Shown here: in pieces, positions 29,030-36,995 of the stretch
Layout: each line of letters begins with the position of its first letter
Position numbering within the stretch: the first letter of the stretch is position 1
NCBI RefSeq assembly: GCF_022809315.2
Contig: NZ_JAKZJU020000001.1
Span: 496,001 to 560,000 of the forward strand
Length of the DNA stretch: 64,000 nt
From: Mesosutterella faecium
Lineage (GTDB): Bacteria > Pseudomonadota > Gammaproteobacteria > Burkholderiales > Burkholderiaceae_F
Direction: 5' to 3'
Made by a program: the position numbers and the translations under genes
The notes under the pieces: model-generated
Database searches by the model: none
The model's input: only the letters and a program-made list of their open reading frames with translations
Told to the model about the DNA's origin: nothing

Positions 29030-30463
29030 ATGGACTATTCAAGCATTCTTCAGCAGGTCAGTTGTTTCTGGGATTCGCAGGCTCAGCCGGCGCTTGAAAC
29101 GTTTGTAAGCAGAAAGTCGCTGTCGCCGGGATTCGATGCCAAGTGGCGCGAGAACGGCGTTCTTCTGCAGGTGTGCCGGGAAGCGGCCGCGTTTGGGAAA
29201 AAGCATTTTGGCGAGGCAAACTTTTCAGTCCTGCAGGATGAGGGACGCTCGCCCAGTCTGTTTTTCTCCATCGAGCCGACCGGCCGGTTCAGGGAAAACT
29301 CAGAAAACACCGTCTTTTTCTACGGCCACTTGGATAAACAGCCGGAAGCCAGCGGCTGGAGCGCAGGGCTTTCCGCATGGCAGGCCGTTGTTCGGGACGG
29401 CAGGCTCTACGGCAGAGGATGCGCCGACGACGGTTATTCCTTCTACGGGGCGATGACTGCGATACGGGCTCTGGAATACGAAGGCATTCCGCACCCGCGC
29501 TGCGTCGGTTTTTTCGAAACTCGCGAAGAAACCGGGTCAAATGATGTTGACTATTACCTTGCAAAGCTCAGGTCCCGCTGCGGCAGCCCGAGGATTGTTT
29601 TTGTATTGGACTCTGGCGCCGGCAGCTACCGGCAGCTGTGGCTGACAAACTCCGTCCGCGGCACGCTGTCCACCAACCTGACCGTCAAAATCCTCCGGCA
29701 CGCCGTCCACAGCGGCGAAGCTGGCGGCATCGTCCCCGGCACATTCGATGCACTGCGCATTCTTCTGGATCGCCTGACAGACCCCTTGACCGGTCATTTC
29801 CGGCTCTCCTGCTTCAACCCGCCCATCCCGGAGCGCAGGCTGGAGGAGATCAAAAGCGCCTCCAAGTTCCTTGGAGAGGATTACCTGAAGCGCTTTCCCT
29901 GGTGCCCGGGCCTTAACGGGGCGCCCACCCGTCCCTATGAAGACCTGGTCGAGAAGGCAGTAACCGCCCAGACGTGGAAGTCATCGCTTTCGATCATCGG
30001 AGCCGGCGGCCTGCCGTCCCCCGCGGAGGCTGCCAACGTTCAGCTGCCCCAGACTACCCTGCGTCTGTCCATCCGTATTCCACCTGCCGCCGACCCTGAG
30101 GAGTCTCTGCGACAGATGACAAAAGAGCTCACCCGCGATCCGCCTTTCAACGCGTCCGTCTCCTTTTCAGACTCCGAGGCCCTTCCCGGCTGGCAGGCTC
30201 CGGAAGAGGCTCCCTGGTTCTCCCGTGCCTGCGACCAGGCGTCGCTGGCACTCTGGGGGCTTCCCGCGCTTCGGAAGGGTGAGGGCGGATCCATTCCGAT
30301 CCTTAATCTTTTCTCTAGCCTTTTCCCGCGCGCTCAATTTGCCGTCACCGGCGTCCTCGGACCGGGCTCCAATGCACACGGCCCTGATGAAAGCCTTGAC
30401 ATAGGCTATACGCGCAAGTTCCTCGCCTGCATCAGCTCGATACTTGCGAACGTTCCGGAGTAA
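29030..30463 (+). CDS. M20-family metallopeptidase
   Basis: 477 residues, cytoplasmic zinc dipeptidase or related amidohydrolase. Metal and catalytic motifs: FFYGHLDKQP (His ligand and Asp), GRGCADDGYSFYG (bridging Asp) and FETREETGSNDVDYY (catalytic Glu pair). A dimerisation lid domain is inserted at about 205-350. The closing segment has the metal-binding His in GPGSNAHGPDESLDIGY. The exact substrate is unknown. It begins 9 bp after rlpA and runs into the next small gene, so it probably shares the rod-shape transcript. Confidence 0.9.
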   Translation: MDYSSILQQVSCFWDSQAQPALETFVSRKSLSPGFDAKWRENGVLLQVCREAAAFGKKHFGEANFSVLQDEGRSPSLFFSIEPTGRFRENSENTVFFYGHLDKQPEASGWSAGLSAWQAVVRDGRLYGRGCADDGYSFYGAMTAIRALEYEGIPHPRCVGFFETREETGSNDVDYYLAKLRSRCGSPRIVFVLDSGAGSYRQLWLTNSVRGTLSTNLTVKILRHAVHSGEAGGIVPGTFDALRILLDRLTDPLTGHFRLSCFNPPIPERRLEEIKSASKFLGEDYLKRFPWCPGLNGAPTRPYEDLVEKAVTAQTWKSSLSIIGAGGLPSPAEAANVQLPQTTLRLSIRIPPAADPEESLRQMTKELTRDPPFNASVSFSDSEALPGWQAPEEAPWFSRACDQASLALWGLPALRKGEGGSIPILNLFSSLFPRAQFAVTGVLGPGSNAHGPDESLDIGYTRKFLACISSILANVPE

Positions 30464-30465
30464 AA

Positions 30466-30681
30466 ATGCGCCGCGACACTGTTACTCAGGTCATCGTAGA
30501 TTACGGTGACTTTGAAGAAAATTTCGCCACCCCTCTTGAAGCCCAGATGTTCATCACAGCCTATGAAGATGAGTATGGCCTCCCGCGCGCAGCCTGGCTG
30601 GAAGACATGAGCGGCAACAAGAAATGGGACTACAAAGTCCTTGAGGATGAATCAGGCAACATCGTCCTATCAGAAGACTGA
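30466..30681 (+). CDS. Small acidic conserved-type hypothetical protein
   Basis: 71 residues, starting 3 bp after the M20 peptidase stop. Composition is strongly acidic, with aromatic residues (VDYGDFEENFATPLEAQMF, DEYGLPRAAWLEDM) and no signal or membrane segment. I do not recognise a family. Tight spacing and a regular reading frame argue that it is real. It may be specific to this lineage. Confidence 0.65.
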   Translation: MRRDTVTQVIVDYGDFEENFATPLEAQMFITAYEDEYGLPRAAWLEDMSGNKKWDYKVLEDESGNIVLSED

Positions 30682-30738
30682 GCTGCCGGCCCGCGCTGAA
30701 TGCGCGGACCGTGGCTACAGCTCAGGAGCCTGCGTTTA

Positions 30739-32271
30739 TCAAAGGAACAGCCGATAGGCCGGGTTGGACGTTTCATCTACATAGGGATATCCCAGATTGT
30801 CCAGGAACTGTTGAAACCTGGCATCATCCTCGGGAGGAACCTGAATCCCGGCCAGGACGCGTCCGTAATCGGAACCATTGTTCCTGTAATGGAAAAGGGA
30901 TATGTTCCACGCAGGATTAAGCGCGGTCAAAAAGACCATCAGTGCCCCGGGGTATTCAGGGAATTCAAATCGATAAAGCCTCTCGTTGACGGCCAGCGGG
31001 CTCTTGCCGCCCACCATGTGCCGCAGATGCAGTTTTGCGAGCTCATCGTGGGTGAGGTTGAGGCACTTAAGGCCCGCCCGCTGGAACAGCGACACGAGCT
31101 TCTCGTCATCTCCGGAACTTATCGTCTGGATTCCGACAAAAATCTGAGCTTCTTTCTCGGCGGAAATACGATAGTTGAATTCGGTGATGTTCCTTTCGCC
31201 GAGCAGCTTGCAGAATTTCCGATAAGAGCCCCTTTCCTCCGGAATCGTGACGGCAAACATCGCCTCCTTTTCCTCGCCCATGGCCGCGCGTTCTGTCACA
31301 AACCTCAGGCGCTCGAAGTTCATATTTGCGCCGCTGTTGACGGCTACCAGCGTTTTGCCGCGAATGCTGTTGCGCCGCGTCCACGCCTTGATGCCGGCTA
31401 CGCCAAGAGCTCCCGCAGGCTCGACGATGGAGCGAGTGTCGTCGAAAATATCCTTGATGGCCGCGCACACCTCATCGGAATCCACCAGAACGATGTCATC
31501 CACATACTGCTGGCATATGCGGAACGTTTCATCTCCCACCTGCTTGACCGCCGTGCCGTCGGAGAAAAGCCCGACCTGCGGAAGAAACACCGGATGCTTC
31601 TCTTCCAGCGAACGCTTCATGGCGCAGGAATCTTTCGTCTGCACGCCGATCACCTGGATTTCCGGATAGAGCGCCTTGATGTAGGCAGCGATGCCGGAGA
31701 TCAGACCTCCGCCCCCGACGGCGGCAAAGATGGCGTCAATCTGATCGCCGTCCGAAGGCTGATACTGGTGCAGCAGCTCCATGGCGATGGTGCCCTGTCC
31801 GGCAATGACGTCAGGATCGTTGAAAGGGTGCACGAACACCAGTCCCCGCTCACGCTGGAGCCGGGCCGCGCATTCAGCTGATTCGCTGTAGGAGCGCCCT
31901 TCCTGAATCACCTCTACAAACCTGCCCCCAAACCTCTTCACAGCCTCGACCTTAACGGACGGAGTCGTGATGGGCATGCAGATCACCGCCTTGCACTGCA
32001 GCCTGTTGGCCGCAAGGGCCACGCCCTGGGCATGGTTGCCCGCCGAGGCCGTAATCACGCCGCAGCTTCTTTCCTCAGGCGACAGATGAACCATCCGGTT
32101 GTAGGCCCCTCTGAGTTTGAAAGAGAAAACCGGCTGCAGATCCTCCCTCTTAAGAAGAACCTTGTTGCCCAGTTTGTCAGACAGATGCGCTGCATAGTCA
32201 AGGGGTGATTCGTGCGCGACGTCATAGACTCTCGCCTTCAGGATTCGGCGAAGATATTCCTGTGCCAGCAT
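30739..32271 (-). CDS. ilvA: Threonine ammonia-lyase, biosynthetic
   Basis: 510 residues. PLP enzyme that converts threonine to 2-oxobutanoate, the first step to isoleucine. PLP lysine K52 lies in SFKLRGAYNRM; the phosphate loop is AVGGGGLISG. The C-terminal third (about 325-510) carries two ACT-like regulatory domains (FAVTIPEERGSYRKFCKLL and YRFEFPEYPGALMVFL), so feedback inhibition by isoleucine is expected. It is divergent from the DUF3683 oxidoreductase gene, with the transposon inserted between them. Confidence 0.97.
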   Translation of the reverse strand: MLAQEYLRRILKARVYDVAHESPLDYAAHLSDKLGNKVLLKREDLQPVFSFKLRGAYNRMVHLSPEERSCGVITASAGNHAQGVALAANRLQCKAVICMPITTPSVKVEAVKRFGGRFVEVIQEGRSYSESAECAARLQRERGLVFVHPFNDPDVIAGQGTIAMELLHQYQPSDGDQIDAIFAAVGGGGLISGIAAYIKALYPEIQVIGVQTKDSCAMKRSLEEKHPVFLPQVGLFSDGTAVKQVGDETFRICQQYVDDIVLVDSDEVCAAIKDIFDDTRSIVEPAGALGVAGIKAWTRRNSIRGKTLVAVNSGANMNFERLRFVTERAAMGEEKEAMFAVTIPEERGSYRKFCKLLGERNITEFNYRISAEKEAQIFVGIQTISSGDDEKLVSLFQRAGLKCLNLTHDELAKLHLRHMVGGKSPLAVNERLYRFEFPEYPGALMVFLTALNPAWNISLFHYRNNGSDYGRVLAGIQVPPEDDARFQQFLDNLGYPYVDETSNPAYRLFL

Positions 32272-32409
32272 GGAGGTGTCCTATAAAAAATTTTCTTAAT
32301 GATACTCTTCACAAAATCATTTCTTGAATATATATACTTTTATATATTATCAGGATCTGAGAAATTCGAATTTATACATAAAAGAATTAATAAATAACAA
32401 AAAAAGCCG

Positions 32410-32414
32410 GATTA
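32410..32414. repeat. Left target-site duplication GATTA
   Basis: GATTA directly abuts the left terminal inverted repeat and is repeated directly after the right one at 36870-36874. This is the 5 bp duplication expected from transposition. Confidence 0.75.
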
Positions 32415-32442
32415 CGTCAATTTCCACCAAAACGGTACACCG
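32415..32442. repeat. Left terminal inverted repeat of the composite element
   Basis: 28 bp beginning CGTCAATTTCCA. It matches the reverse complement of 36842-36869 at 23 of 28 positions: the first 12 are identical, then a shared AAACGG block and ACAC. Confidence 0.82.
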
Positions 32443-32459
32443 AGTCCCTCAAAGCTCGT

Positions 32460-32498
32460 CTTACGGGGTGAATATTTTCAACATCCTCACCCCGTAAG
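32460..32498 (-). terminator. Hairpin at the 3' end of the 740-residue transposase gene
   Basis: Perfect 11 bp inverted repeat, arms 32460-32470 and 32488-32498 (CTTACGGGGTG). It starts 9 bp beyond the stop codon on the minus strand. No T run follows, so it may be a Rho-assisted terminator or a barrier against outside transcription. Confidence 0.5.
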
Positions 32499-32506
32499 CC
32501 CCCATC

Positions 32507-34729
32507 CTAGTCACCGGATTTCGGTGCTTTTCGGTGCTGCCGCAGACTTGTTTTTGAAACTGTGAATCCTGCCTTGGCGATAGCGGCCTCTCGAGCCAGT
32601 GTCTTCCGGTTCTTGCTACCCTTCGGACGACCGGGACCGCGTTTGACCGGTTCATTCATCAGACGTTCCGCATCTTTCTGCTTTTCTCGTTCGATGGTTG
32701 CCTTGTTCCGGCTTCCCTTCGGGCGGCCGGGGCCACGTTTGATCGGCGCGACATTTTGAAGCTGTTCAGCTTCCCGCTGTTCACGTTCTATCGTTGACCG
32801 GTTTTTACTTCCCTTGGGTCGCCCGGGCTTACGCTTCGGCTTCGGCTCGATCCCTTCAGCCTTTTCCCGTTCCATCCTCTCAATGGTCTTTTTGTTAAGA
32901 CTGCCTTTCGGACGTCCGGGACCGCGCTTGGGCAAACCGGATAAGCCGGCCTGCTTCCCCTGCAGTTCCGCAGCCTTTTGAGCTTCTGTTTTAGGCGGCC
33001 GCCCGCGGCCGCGTTTTACAACTTCCGGAAGCTTGCGTACCTGTGCATAGACAGGTCCTGCGTTCTGCTCATTGATTTCGTTGGCCAAGAACTGCCAGTG
33101 CTCTGATCGGATTCCGAATGCTTCCAGAAGCGCCTTCAGTGCGTTCGAATGCTTGAGAATCGCTCGATACGATCCGTCCGGCGCAAGGAGGCAATACAGG
33201 CTGTCGAGCTTGCGAATCATGACATTGGTATCCAGCCCCAGCGCCTTGCAGGCATTCATGATTTCAGTTCGAAGAACTGCTGCGACAAAGCAAACCGCCA
33301 TGCGACCATGTATGGCGGCATCAGAATGGACGCGAAAGGTGTGTGCGTCAAGCTGAGTCTTTACGATTGCGTACTGCTTTTCGCAAGCGTCGCGCAGGCG
33401 GTAAAGGTTGTAAATCTCCTCTGCCGTTTTGTCTGTACGAGTGGCAATTGCAAAGTACCCGCCGCTTTCGCCGGCCTGCTGCCATGCGGCATTATTGCAT
33501 TCGACATCCACGATCTTCCCGTTCTCCGTCCTGAAGCTCAGGATGTTTTTCAGATCACTCGGAATCACAAGACCTGCATTGGGATCGGCTTCAGCATTCG
33601 GACTCGAAGACCGTCCGGCGGCATTGGCCCGAATCTGAGCACGAAGCTCACGGGTAACCTTACGGACACGACCGATCAGCTTGACGAATCGACAGGAATT
33701 GCTGACGCCTGAAAAGAACAAGCCGATACAGGACATCTCCGGCGATTTATCGAAAAGCTTGTGATGACCGACCAGACCGAAAACACCGTCGTCGCTGACT
33801 GCGTGCTCGACTTTCCAATGAATATCATTTGCATGTGCTTCGAACATTGCCCTGAACCCGCCGAACTTGCCCTTGAGCATCACGACGTAGTCCAGATTGC
33901 AGGCCGTAATGGCGTTGATCACATCGTTTGAGGCGAAGCCGCGGTCGAGAATGACCCCCTCAACACCGATTCCGTAGTCTCCCAAGAATTTGATGACCTC
34001 ATCGAAAGCCTTGCAGTCGGGCGTAGAACCATTGTTGACGAACCAAGTCACCGGACGGGCGTCGGATGCATCGACTGCCCATATGTAGCTGACGATGGGC
34101 TTGGAATTGTGCGATTTCGATTCACCGAATGCCGAAAGTTCGCTGTTCTCAACGACACAGTCATTGTTCGAGCCGTCTATGCACAGCCACACCTTTCGAT
34201 TCTGTTCTGCGAAACGCCTGAGACGGCGAATCTTGAAGTCATGAATCTTCGACTCCGTCAGCGTCATTCGGAAGAACTCCGAATACCATGCATCGCTGTA
34301 CGGCTTGCGTGAGAAGAGCATTTGAGTCTCCATCGCTTCCTGAAAGAGCTGAGCCGTCGAGCTTTGCTCTCTGAGGCTGTACAGCGCGAAATCCATGGAG
34401 GCATTGCAGGACTGAGGCCCGAAGGCGTCAAGGAGATCCTGATACAACCCCGTGTAATGACCGATTCCAAGGCCGGCAGCGTAGAGTCCCATGCAAACCT
34501 GATGGTGAAGCGGATCAATCTTGCCGTAGTACTTCTCCCAGAGTTCCGGGTAGTGAACGCGGAAGTTGTCGTTGACATGCATTTTGCCGTCTTCTGTATA
34601 GACGCCGACGACGATTCGACGGCGGCTCCCGTTCAACTGATAGTACTTGGAGACCTGTTTGCTCTTCCTGTTGAACTTGGTGTCGGAAGGCATCGGAATT
34701 TCCCGGAGATCTCTGTAAATACGCCCCAT
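32507..34729 (-). CDS. DDE transposase with five C-terminal AT-hook motifs
   Basis: 740 residues. An IS4/IS1634-like transposase core covers about residues 1-560. Probable catalytic residues are D185 (CIDGSNND), D262 (VILDRGFAS) and E450 (RLRDACEKQY, the Y(2)R(3)E(6)K-like block). The last 170 residues hold five AT-hook motifs about 30 residues apart: RGRGRPP near 570, then four copies of (R/K)(G/K)PGRPKGS near 600, 630, 663 and 694, each followed by basic or charged linkers. AT-hooks bind the minor groove of AT-rich DNA, so the tail could steer target choice or end binding. AAGGA at 34738-34742 precedes the ATG by 8 nt. The usual family length is about 450-600, so the tail is an extension. 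Confidence 0.85.
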   Translation of the reverse strand: MGRIYRDLREIPMPSDTKFNRKSKQVSKYYQLNGSRRRIVVGVYTEDGKMHVNDNFRVHYPELWEKYYGKIDPLHHQVCMGLYAAGLGIGHYTGLYQDLLDAFGPQSCNASMDFALYSLREQSSTAQLFQEAMETQMLFSRKPYSDAWYSEFFRMTLTESKIHDFKIRRLRRFAEQNRKVWLCIDGSNNDCVVENSELSAFGESKSHNSKPIVSYIWAVDASDARPVTWFVNNGSTPDCKAFDEVIKFLGDYGIGVEGVILDRGFASNDVINAITACNLDYVVMLKGKFGGFRAMFEAHANDIHWKVEHAVSDDGVFGLVGHHKLFDKSPEMSCIGLFFSGVSNSCRFVKLIGRVRKVTRELRAQIRANAAGRSSSPNAEADPNAGLVIPSDLKNILSFRTENGKIVDVECNNAAWQQAGESGGYFAIATRTDKTAEEIYNLYRLRDACEKQYAIVKTQLDAHTFRVHSDAAIHGRMAVCFVAAVLRTEIMNACKALGLDTNVMIRKLDSLYCLLAPDGSYRAILKHSNALKALLEAFGIRSEHWQFLANEINEQNAGPVYAQVRKLPEVVKRGRGRPPKTEAQKAAELQGKQAGLSGLPKRGPGRPKGSLNKKTIERMEREKAEGIEPKPKRKPGRPKGSKNRSTIEREQREAEQLQNVAPIKRGPGRPKGSRNKATIEREKQKDAERLMNEPVKRGPGRPKGSKNRKTLAREAAIAKAGFTVSKTSLRQHRKAPKSGD

Positions 34730-34850
34730 TATATTGATCCTTGTAAATCGTACCGTCGGAACGATTTATTCTACAATCGGAAACTCCCGCGATCCTAGCT
34801 CCAGAAGGGGTTGACGCAGGACAAACTCAGGCCAAATTAATTTCAAATAT

Positions 34851-34881
34851 CCCGGAAATTCAATGATTTGAATTTGCCGGG
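34851..34881. terminator. Hairpin upstream of the 589-residue transposase
   Basis: Arms CCCGGAAATTCAA (34851-34863) and TTGAATTTGCCGGG (34868-34881) pair over 13 bp with one bulged G. Placed between the two transposase starts, it can block read-through transcription in either direction, a common insulator of insertion sequences. Confidence 0.55.
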
Positions 34882-34884
34882 GTA

Positions 34885-34912
34885 TTTATTTTATGGTAGC
34901 ATAGTCTATAAT
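34885..34912 (+). promoter_or_regulatory. Possible promoter of the 589-residue transposase
   Basis: A perfect -10 box TATAAT at 34907-34912 lies 21 bp before the ATG. The -35 position (TTTATT at 34885-34890, 16 bp spacer) is weak. Confidence 0.4.
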
Positions 34913-34933
34913 TAATAAAAACATGCTATCGCC

Positions 34934-36703
34934 ATGGATTCTTCTGAAAACGCCTCCGGCAAAATGAACTTTTCCACTTACACGGACAAACAGGGAAGGA
35001 CCTATGTCTACACCTACCGCAACAAGTGGGATCCAAAGAAACATCAGTCGCGCATTGCGGAGCGGCATCATGTCGGCAGGCTGGATCCGCAGACCCGCCA
35101 AGTCCGTGTGGGAAAAGCCTTTCTTGCCCTTCATCCGGAATACGCTGGCAGGGACTGGTACTGGGCTGGAAACTCACTGGTCAGCGCACAGGACGTCGGA
35201 GAAGCGGAGCCGCAGGAACCGGCTTCCGATGAAGGCTGGGAGCAGAACGAGACCGTTTCCATGGGCTGCACCTGGGCGGCCCGGGAATACTGCATTCTCC
35301 ACGGCATCAGGGATGACCTGAAGTCCGTGTTTGGCGCGGATCTTGCTGAAAAGCTCATGGATCTGGCCATCTTCCAGTTCGACGCCGGCCAGGCCATGAT
35401 GCTCTACAGCGACTGGCTCTCAGGGGTTTATCTGCCGGGGGCCCGGCCTTTGTCCAGCCAGAGAATTTCCGAAGTTCTGGAACAGGTGGACCGCGACAAG
35501 CTCAAGGCCTATTTCAAGCTCCGCTTCAAACGCTCTGCCGAGGAAGCCCGGCAGCGCAGCGCCCTGATCAAAGCCTCGCTCAAGCCCGGCAGCTATGTCC
35601 CGCCGCAAATGCTGGCCCTGGACAGCACGAGCATCTCCACCTACTCCGAGACGATCAGAGACGCCGCCTACGGTCATGCCAAACAGAACCCGGAACTCAG
35701 GCAGGTCAATCTCGCCTTCGTCTGCGACTACGTCACCGGAGAGGCAGTCTTCGCCCACATTTACGAGGGGTCCATCAATGACGCGGCCTCTTTCCGTGAA
35801 ATCCTTTTTCAGATGCGGGACGAAGGCATTGAACTGGACAAGATGCTCCTTGTCACGGACCGCGGCTACAGCAGCATCATGAACACCCAGAAATCCCTGG
35901 AGCTGAACCTGCGGTTCGTCCAGGGCGTGCGGGTCGTCGAGGACTCGGTCAAACGAAAGTTTGACAAACACAGGAAGGATTTTGAAAAACCTGCCTGCCA
36001 GTCCGGCCTGCTGGAGGTTGCCGCCGTCACCGCGCCTGACGCCGAATGGCGCTCCAACCGCCAGGACGTCAAGGTTGCCCTCCATCTCTACAGAAACAAC
36101 ATCCGGGCAGCAAAGGAATCTTTTGACCTGCTCAAGGCCATCGAGAAAGCCTTGAAAAAGAAGAATGAAGGGCGTTCTGTCGACAGCCAGGCCTGGCAGG
36201 ACGTTAAAAATTTTCTGACCTGCACAAAGGATGACTCAGGACGTCCGGTATGGAAGCCTGACTACGAAGCAATCGAAAAGGAAACGCGCTATTACGGCTG
36301 CTTTGTCATCCGCACCAATGAGATTGCGGATCCTTTCGCCGCTTTGGAAATTTATCGGGAAAGGAATGTGGTCGAGCAGTCCTTTGACCAGTTTAAAAAC
36401 GAAATCCACGGCGACAGGATCCGCTCGACGGACAGCACCTACATCGGCCGGCTGTTCATTTACATCCTCGCGCAGACCCTCAGGACCAGGATGTCCTTCA
36501 GTGCGAGGGCTCAGACTCAAAGCAATTCTGATCTGAAGCTCCCGGGCAATTCCCTGACCCTCGCACTGGCCAAACTCAGGAACGTCCAGGCCACGAAGTT
36601 GAAGACTCACAACAAATGGGTCAGCCAGCAGTTAGCAAAAAAGCATCGTGATTTGTTCACGATGCTTGGTCTGCCCGTTCCTCCCAGGGTTCTTAAAGAC
36701 TAG
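34934..36703 (+). CDS. IS1634-family DDE transposase
   Basis: 589 residues. The N-terminal domain (YVYTYRNKWDPKKHQSRIAE) and the long insertion-bearing catalytic core are typical of IS1634-type transposases. Probable DDE residues are D230 (LALDSTSISTYSE), D309 (LLVTDRGYSS) and E481 (YRERNVVEQSFDQFKNE). The catalytic set is complete and no frameshift is seen, so it could be active. It has no AT-hook tail, unlike the neighbouring transposase, and the two share only general architecture. Confidence 0.88.
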   Translation: MDSSENASGKMNFSTYTDKQGRTYVYTYRNKWDPKKHQSRIAERHHVGRLDPQTRQVRVGKAFLALHPEYAGRDWYWAGNSLVSAQDVGEAEPQEPASDEGWEQNETVSMGCTWAAREYCILHGIRDDLKSVFGADLAEKLMDLAIFQFDAGQAMMLYSDWLSGVYLPGARPLSSQRISEVLEQVDRDKLKAYFKLRFKRSAEEARQRSALIKASLKPGSYVPPQMLALDSTSISTYSETIRDAAYGHAKQNPELRQVNLAFVCDYVTGEAVFAHIYEGSINDAASFREILFQMRDEGIELDKMLLVTDRGYSSIMNTQKSLELNLRFVQGVRVVEDSVKRKFDKHRKDFEKPACQSGLLEVAAVTAPDAEWRSNRQDVKVALHLYRNNIRAAKESFDLLKAIEKALKKKNEGRSVDSQAWQDVKNFLTCTKDDSGRPVWKPDYEAIEKETRYYGCFVIRTNEIADPFAALEIYRERNVVEQSFDQFKNEIHGDRIRSTDSTYIGRLFIYILAQTLRTRMSFSARAQTQSNSDLKLPGNSLTLALAKLRNVQATKLKTHNKWVSQQLAKKHRDLFTMLGLPVPPRVLKD

Positions 36704-36715
36704 AAACCCCGGGAG
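36681..36715 (+). terminator. Hairpin spanning the stop of the 589-residue transposase
   Basis: Arms CTCCCAGGGTT (36681-36691) and AACCCCGGGAG (36705-36715) pair at 10 of 11 positions, enclosing the TAG stop. It is followed by TTCAGG rather than a T run. Confidence 0.4.
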
Positions 36716-36765
36716 TTCAGGTACAATATAAATGACTGTTTGTCAAGAATTTATATATCAATAAA

Positions 36766-36804
36766 AAACGGCAACTATCCGCTTTTTGCAGTTAGTTGCC
36801 GTTT
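36766..36804. terminator. Perfect 12 bp hairpin near the right end of the element
   Basis: Arms AAACGGCAACTA (36766-36777) and TAGTTGCCGTTT (36793-36804) with a 15 nt loop. It carries A-rich sequence on the left and TTT on the right, so it may work as a bidirectional terminator that shields the transposases from outside transcription. Its AAACGG core also occurs in both terminal repeats. Confidence 0.6.
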
Positions 36805-36841
36805 ATGGGAACTCTCGTATTAATGGTGGAGAGGTTAGGAA

Positions 36842-36869
36842 CAGTGTTCCGTTTCTATGGAAATTGACG
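36842..36869. repeat. Right terminal inverted repeat of the composite element
   Basis: Reverse complement of this 28 bp matches 32415-32442 at 23 positions. It is followed directly by GATTA. Confidence 0.82.
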
Positions 36870-36874
36870 GATTA
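36870..36874. repeat. Right target-site duplication GATTA
   Basis: Direct copy of 32410-32414, immediately outside the right terminal repeat. Confidence 0.75.
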
Positions 36875-36995
36875 GCATAAAAAATAAGCCTAAAAAACGC
36901 TAACTCCGCACAACATGAGATATAACTTCCTATAGAACACACTGGTGCGGCAGATTTCAACAGCCGCGCCGCAGTTACCCAAGGAAAAAACAAAC

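Larger units (their letters stand above)
32415..36869. mobile_element. 4.45 kb insertion with two divergent IS1634/IS4-like transposases
   Basis: Bounded by 28 bp imperfect inverted repeats and flanked by a 5 bp direct repeat GATTA. It sits in the intergenic region between the divergent ilvA and DUF3683 genes. Inside are a 740-residue transposase (minus) and a 589-residue transposase (plus), back to back with 204 bp between starts. The simplest reading is that the outer repeats belong to the 740-residue element and the second insertion sequence landed in its upstream end. The alternative is one unit that mobilises with two transposases. No clear inner ends could be set for the second element; AACTCCCG at 34782-34789 and its complement at 36710-36717 are candidates. 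Confidence 0.72.

Noticed and set aside
30700..31881. Plus-strand open frame of 393 codons antisense to ilvA
   Set aside because: Shadow of ilvA; no domain and overlaps fully with a well-supported gene.
32318..32352. Alternating TA tract upstream of ilvA
   Set aside because: Simple AT-rich intergenic sequence; no box spacing or repeat structure to support a site.
32600..33020. Repeats in the transposase tail considered as a CRISPR-like array
   Set aside because: The repeats are in frame, encode AT-hook motifs and have coding linkers, not unique spacers of constant length.
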